Positions 19,903-21,631 of a stretch of DNA of 21,631 nucleotides are shown here, piece after piece. Below the pieces are notes generated by a model. That model did not search any database, was not told the origin of the DNA, and was given only the letters and a program-made list of their open reading frames with translations. The translations under genes and the position numbers were made by a program. Position 1 is the stretch's first letter. Each line of letters opens with the position of its first letter. The DNA is from Melampsora larici-populina 98AG31. Lineage: Eukaryota > Basidiomycota > Pucciniomycetes > Pucciniales > Melampsoraceae. The DNA is taken from contig NW_006768805.1 of assembly GCF_000204055.1 (NCBI RefSeq), positions 891,265 to 912,895 of the forward strand, written 5' to 3'.

Positions 19903-20487
19903 AAAACTTCGCAACTTCCCCAAGGTCAATGCGAGAAGAGTTCTCGAAGTGAAGGTGGTCGTCAACGTCATTATTAGTTCCAATCAATTTGCAAGTCATT
20001 GAGTAGACGCAATTGGGTTTAACAGCGTCAGTAGTCGTGCCATAGGAAGTTAAATGAATAGGATTGGCGAATGGTGACCCTCCGTTCATGCCGGAGGTCG
20101 CAATTGATGCGTGAGAAGAGACGAAGCCCTTAGAATTAATCAAAAGAGATGCAGCCTGGAAAATTGAGATGAGTAAAATTGGATAAGCAACAGCACGTGT
20201 ACCCAGCATAGCGGAAACGACAGTACCTCGACACCGGCTTGGCCAAAGAAGTTTACTCGAACAGGGTGTGAAGTAGAGTTAGCGCTTGCATTTGCATTGG
20301 CAACCATGTTGCTAGGATTCGGTATTGAAGTAATGGCCGGATAAGTGGAACGGAATGAAAGGTCTACGGATTGGATTGAGCGACAGATAATAAGGTGCAG
20401 TGAGAATGATAGTGGGGTATGAGTTGCAGTGTTGGTATAATAGATAGTAATGTAGAGAGTGAGGAGAGGATTGAACATGTTTGCCAT
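19886..20487 (-). pseudogene. Possible secreted-protein gene truncated at its 3' end by the transposon
   Basis: Two minus-strand exons, 20487-20227 and 20155-19886, join in phase across a 71-bp GT..AG intron and give about 176 aa. The N-terminus (MANMFNPLLTLYITIYY) is hydrophobic and could be a signal peptide. Two Cys (NCVYSMTC) lie near the C-terminal end. The last residues (about CVY) and the TGA stop fall inside the right TIR, so the original 3' end is missing. The missing part is not found beyond the left TIR, where the tandem array lies instead. Family not recognised. The reading could be fortuitous, but two phase-compatible exons ending exactly at the TIR support a disrupted gene. Confidence 0.45.
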
Positions 20488-21631
20488 TGGAATTCGGAGT
20501 CTTATATAGACAGGGTTCGTGACACCATGTTCCGTAGATTGAGATGCAAATTACACGCATGAGAAACGCAGAGCAATGGGCTGGCTGACGAAGAAATGGC
20601 GTTGGTCCTGGTCACAACTATGAAATCGCAACGCCGGCGTATTGGAACGTCTGGACCTGCCTACACCGTGCACTACCAAATTGCGTTTGACCGAATAGGT
20701 TTTTGACTGCGCATGACGGCAGCATGCGTATCTCGCCCTCACAATGATTGGGCAGGCAATGAGAAGAGGAGCAGCAGCGGGCGTGGACGAATTGAGGAAG
20801 TGTCGAGTCCGGTGGAAGCGCAGCAGTAACTCAGTAAGCATCGCGTCGCAGCGACATATAATTGCAGACAACAACAACGGAAGAACGGCCGGGCCTAGAC
20901 CAGCCAGAAGCGTCGTCCCTCGTTTCAACGGGTCTAATCAGTTCGTAAACTCAGTCGGTAGAGACACCAGCGGCATTGACTTTTTTTCGTATCCAACACC
21001 ATCTCCTCTTTATGTATGATGCAGTGTATAATCTATTATTTTATGAAGCCAATTTTCAGATCTGAAATTCAATTTTCAAAGCAAAAAACAATTGATGGCG
21101 TTCGGTCTTTTTGGTATTTCACCAAACAAGACCACATATCAATCAAAATATATCATTATCTTGATTCTTGCTCGGTCAATTCAATTTTGGACATTTAGGA
21201 GATCAACTGAACTTGGCTATTGATTCATTGATGACTCGATAGAATCATCACATCGACGGTTCAATGGAGTTGATCAATAGTGAAATCACTTGGTCCAAGT
21301 CTGGACCCCTTGGTCTATATGTTCACCAAGAAACATGTGATGTTGTTTCTATTATCACCAGTAATTGATTGAAAGACAAAAGGCAAATTGATGATTATGA
21401 AGATCAAAAATGAAAGTTGAACTTGAAAGGATCACAGTTGTTAGCAAAGATCAAAGTAAAGTTACAACAATTGAAGTACAAATCAGAGTAGAGTTGATAG
21501 TCTGAACGTTTGAAGTCGCTTGTGTGATAGAAAGGATCATTTGTAGTCGACGAGATTTTGATCCGAAGTGGTCTTGAATCTTGATGTGATGTGTAGAGCC
21601 CCGAGTTTTGAGGCTTCCTCCAGGTAATAAT
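20488..21631. other. Right flank without a recognised gene
   Basis: Overlapping opposite-strand ORFs at 20551-20928 (minus) and 20744-21019 (plus) show no domain, signal or splice support. From about 21010 the sequence becomes AT-rich with short ORFs only. TTGATC/GATCAA motifs recur around 21200-21280. No LTR ends or TIR were identified. Confidence 0.45.

Noticed and set aside
20551..20928. Minus-strand 125-codon ORF in the right flank
   Set aside because: Overlaps an opposite-strand ORF, no recognisable domain or splice context, atypical composition for a protein.

Overview
The window looks like a repeat-rich chromosome segment of a basidiomycete fungus, most likely a rust (Pucciniales). 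The reasons are many short introns (about 50-140 bp) with GT..AG ends and CTAAC/CTGAC-type branch sites, a Ty3/gypsy retroelement tail, and a KDZ-type DNA transposase next to a TET/JBP dioxygenase gene, a pairing known from basidiomycetes. The organism call is inference; no rRNA, tRNA or CRISPR was recognised.

Layout. (1) 1-1322: 3' end of a Ty3/gypsy retrotransposon: integrase C-terminus, polypurine tract, and a 3' LTR at 934-1322 bounded by TGTAAG/CTTACA. (2) 1323-1968: a tandem array with a unit of about 178 bp, cut off in its fourth unit. (3) 1969-19902: a 17.9-kb DNA transposon with 403-bp terminal inverted repeats (TIRs; 7 differences by hand alignment). (4) 19903-20487: a split gene on the minus strand whose 3' part is cut by the right TIR. 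(5) 20488-21631: no convincing gene.

The transposon carries four multi-exon genes. From the left: a plus-strand gene joining a FAR1/MULE-type zinc finger to an OTU cysteine-protease domain (2752 or 2875 to 5196); then on the minus strand an 11-exon, 968-aa KDZ transposase (5577-9220), a 5-exon TET/JBP-type 2OG-Fe(II) dioxygenase (12979-15415), and a 5-exon, 538-aa orphan protein (17084-19034). I rebuilt the exons by matching splice sites and codon phase by hand. All four models stay in phase; the only break is an in-frame TGA near the 5' end of the zinc-finger/OTU gene.

Between the KDZ and TET/JBP genes lies a 3.7-kb AT-rich stretch of tandem repeats (periods of about 193, 86, 83 and 50 bp) and perfect hairpins. 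Between the TET/JBP and orphan genes lie a duplicated palindromic block (copies 480 bp apart) and three strong hairpins. The TIRs hold TTACTAC arrays and two hairpins each.

Working hypothesis: the KDZ protein moves the element by binding the TIRs, the TET/JBP enzyme changes the methylation state of element or host DNA, and the zinc-finger/OTU and orphan proteins are accessory factors. Only the KDZ role follows directly from the family; the rest is inference.
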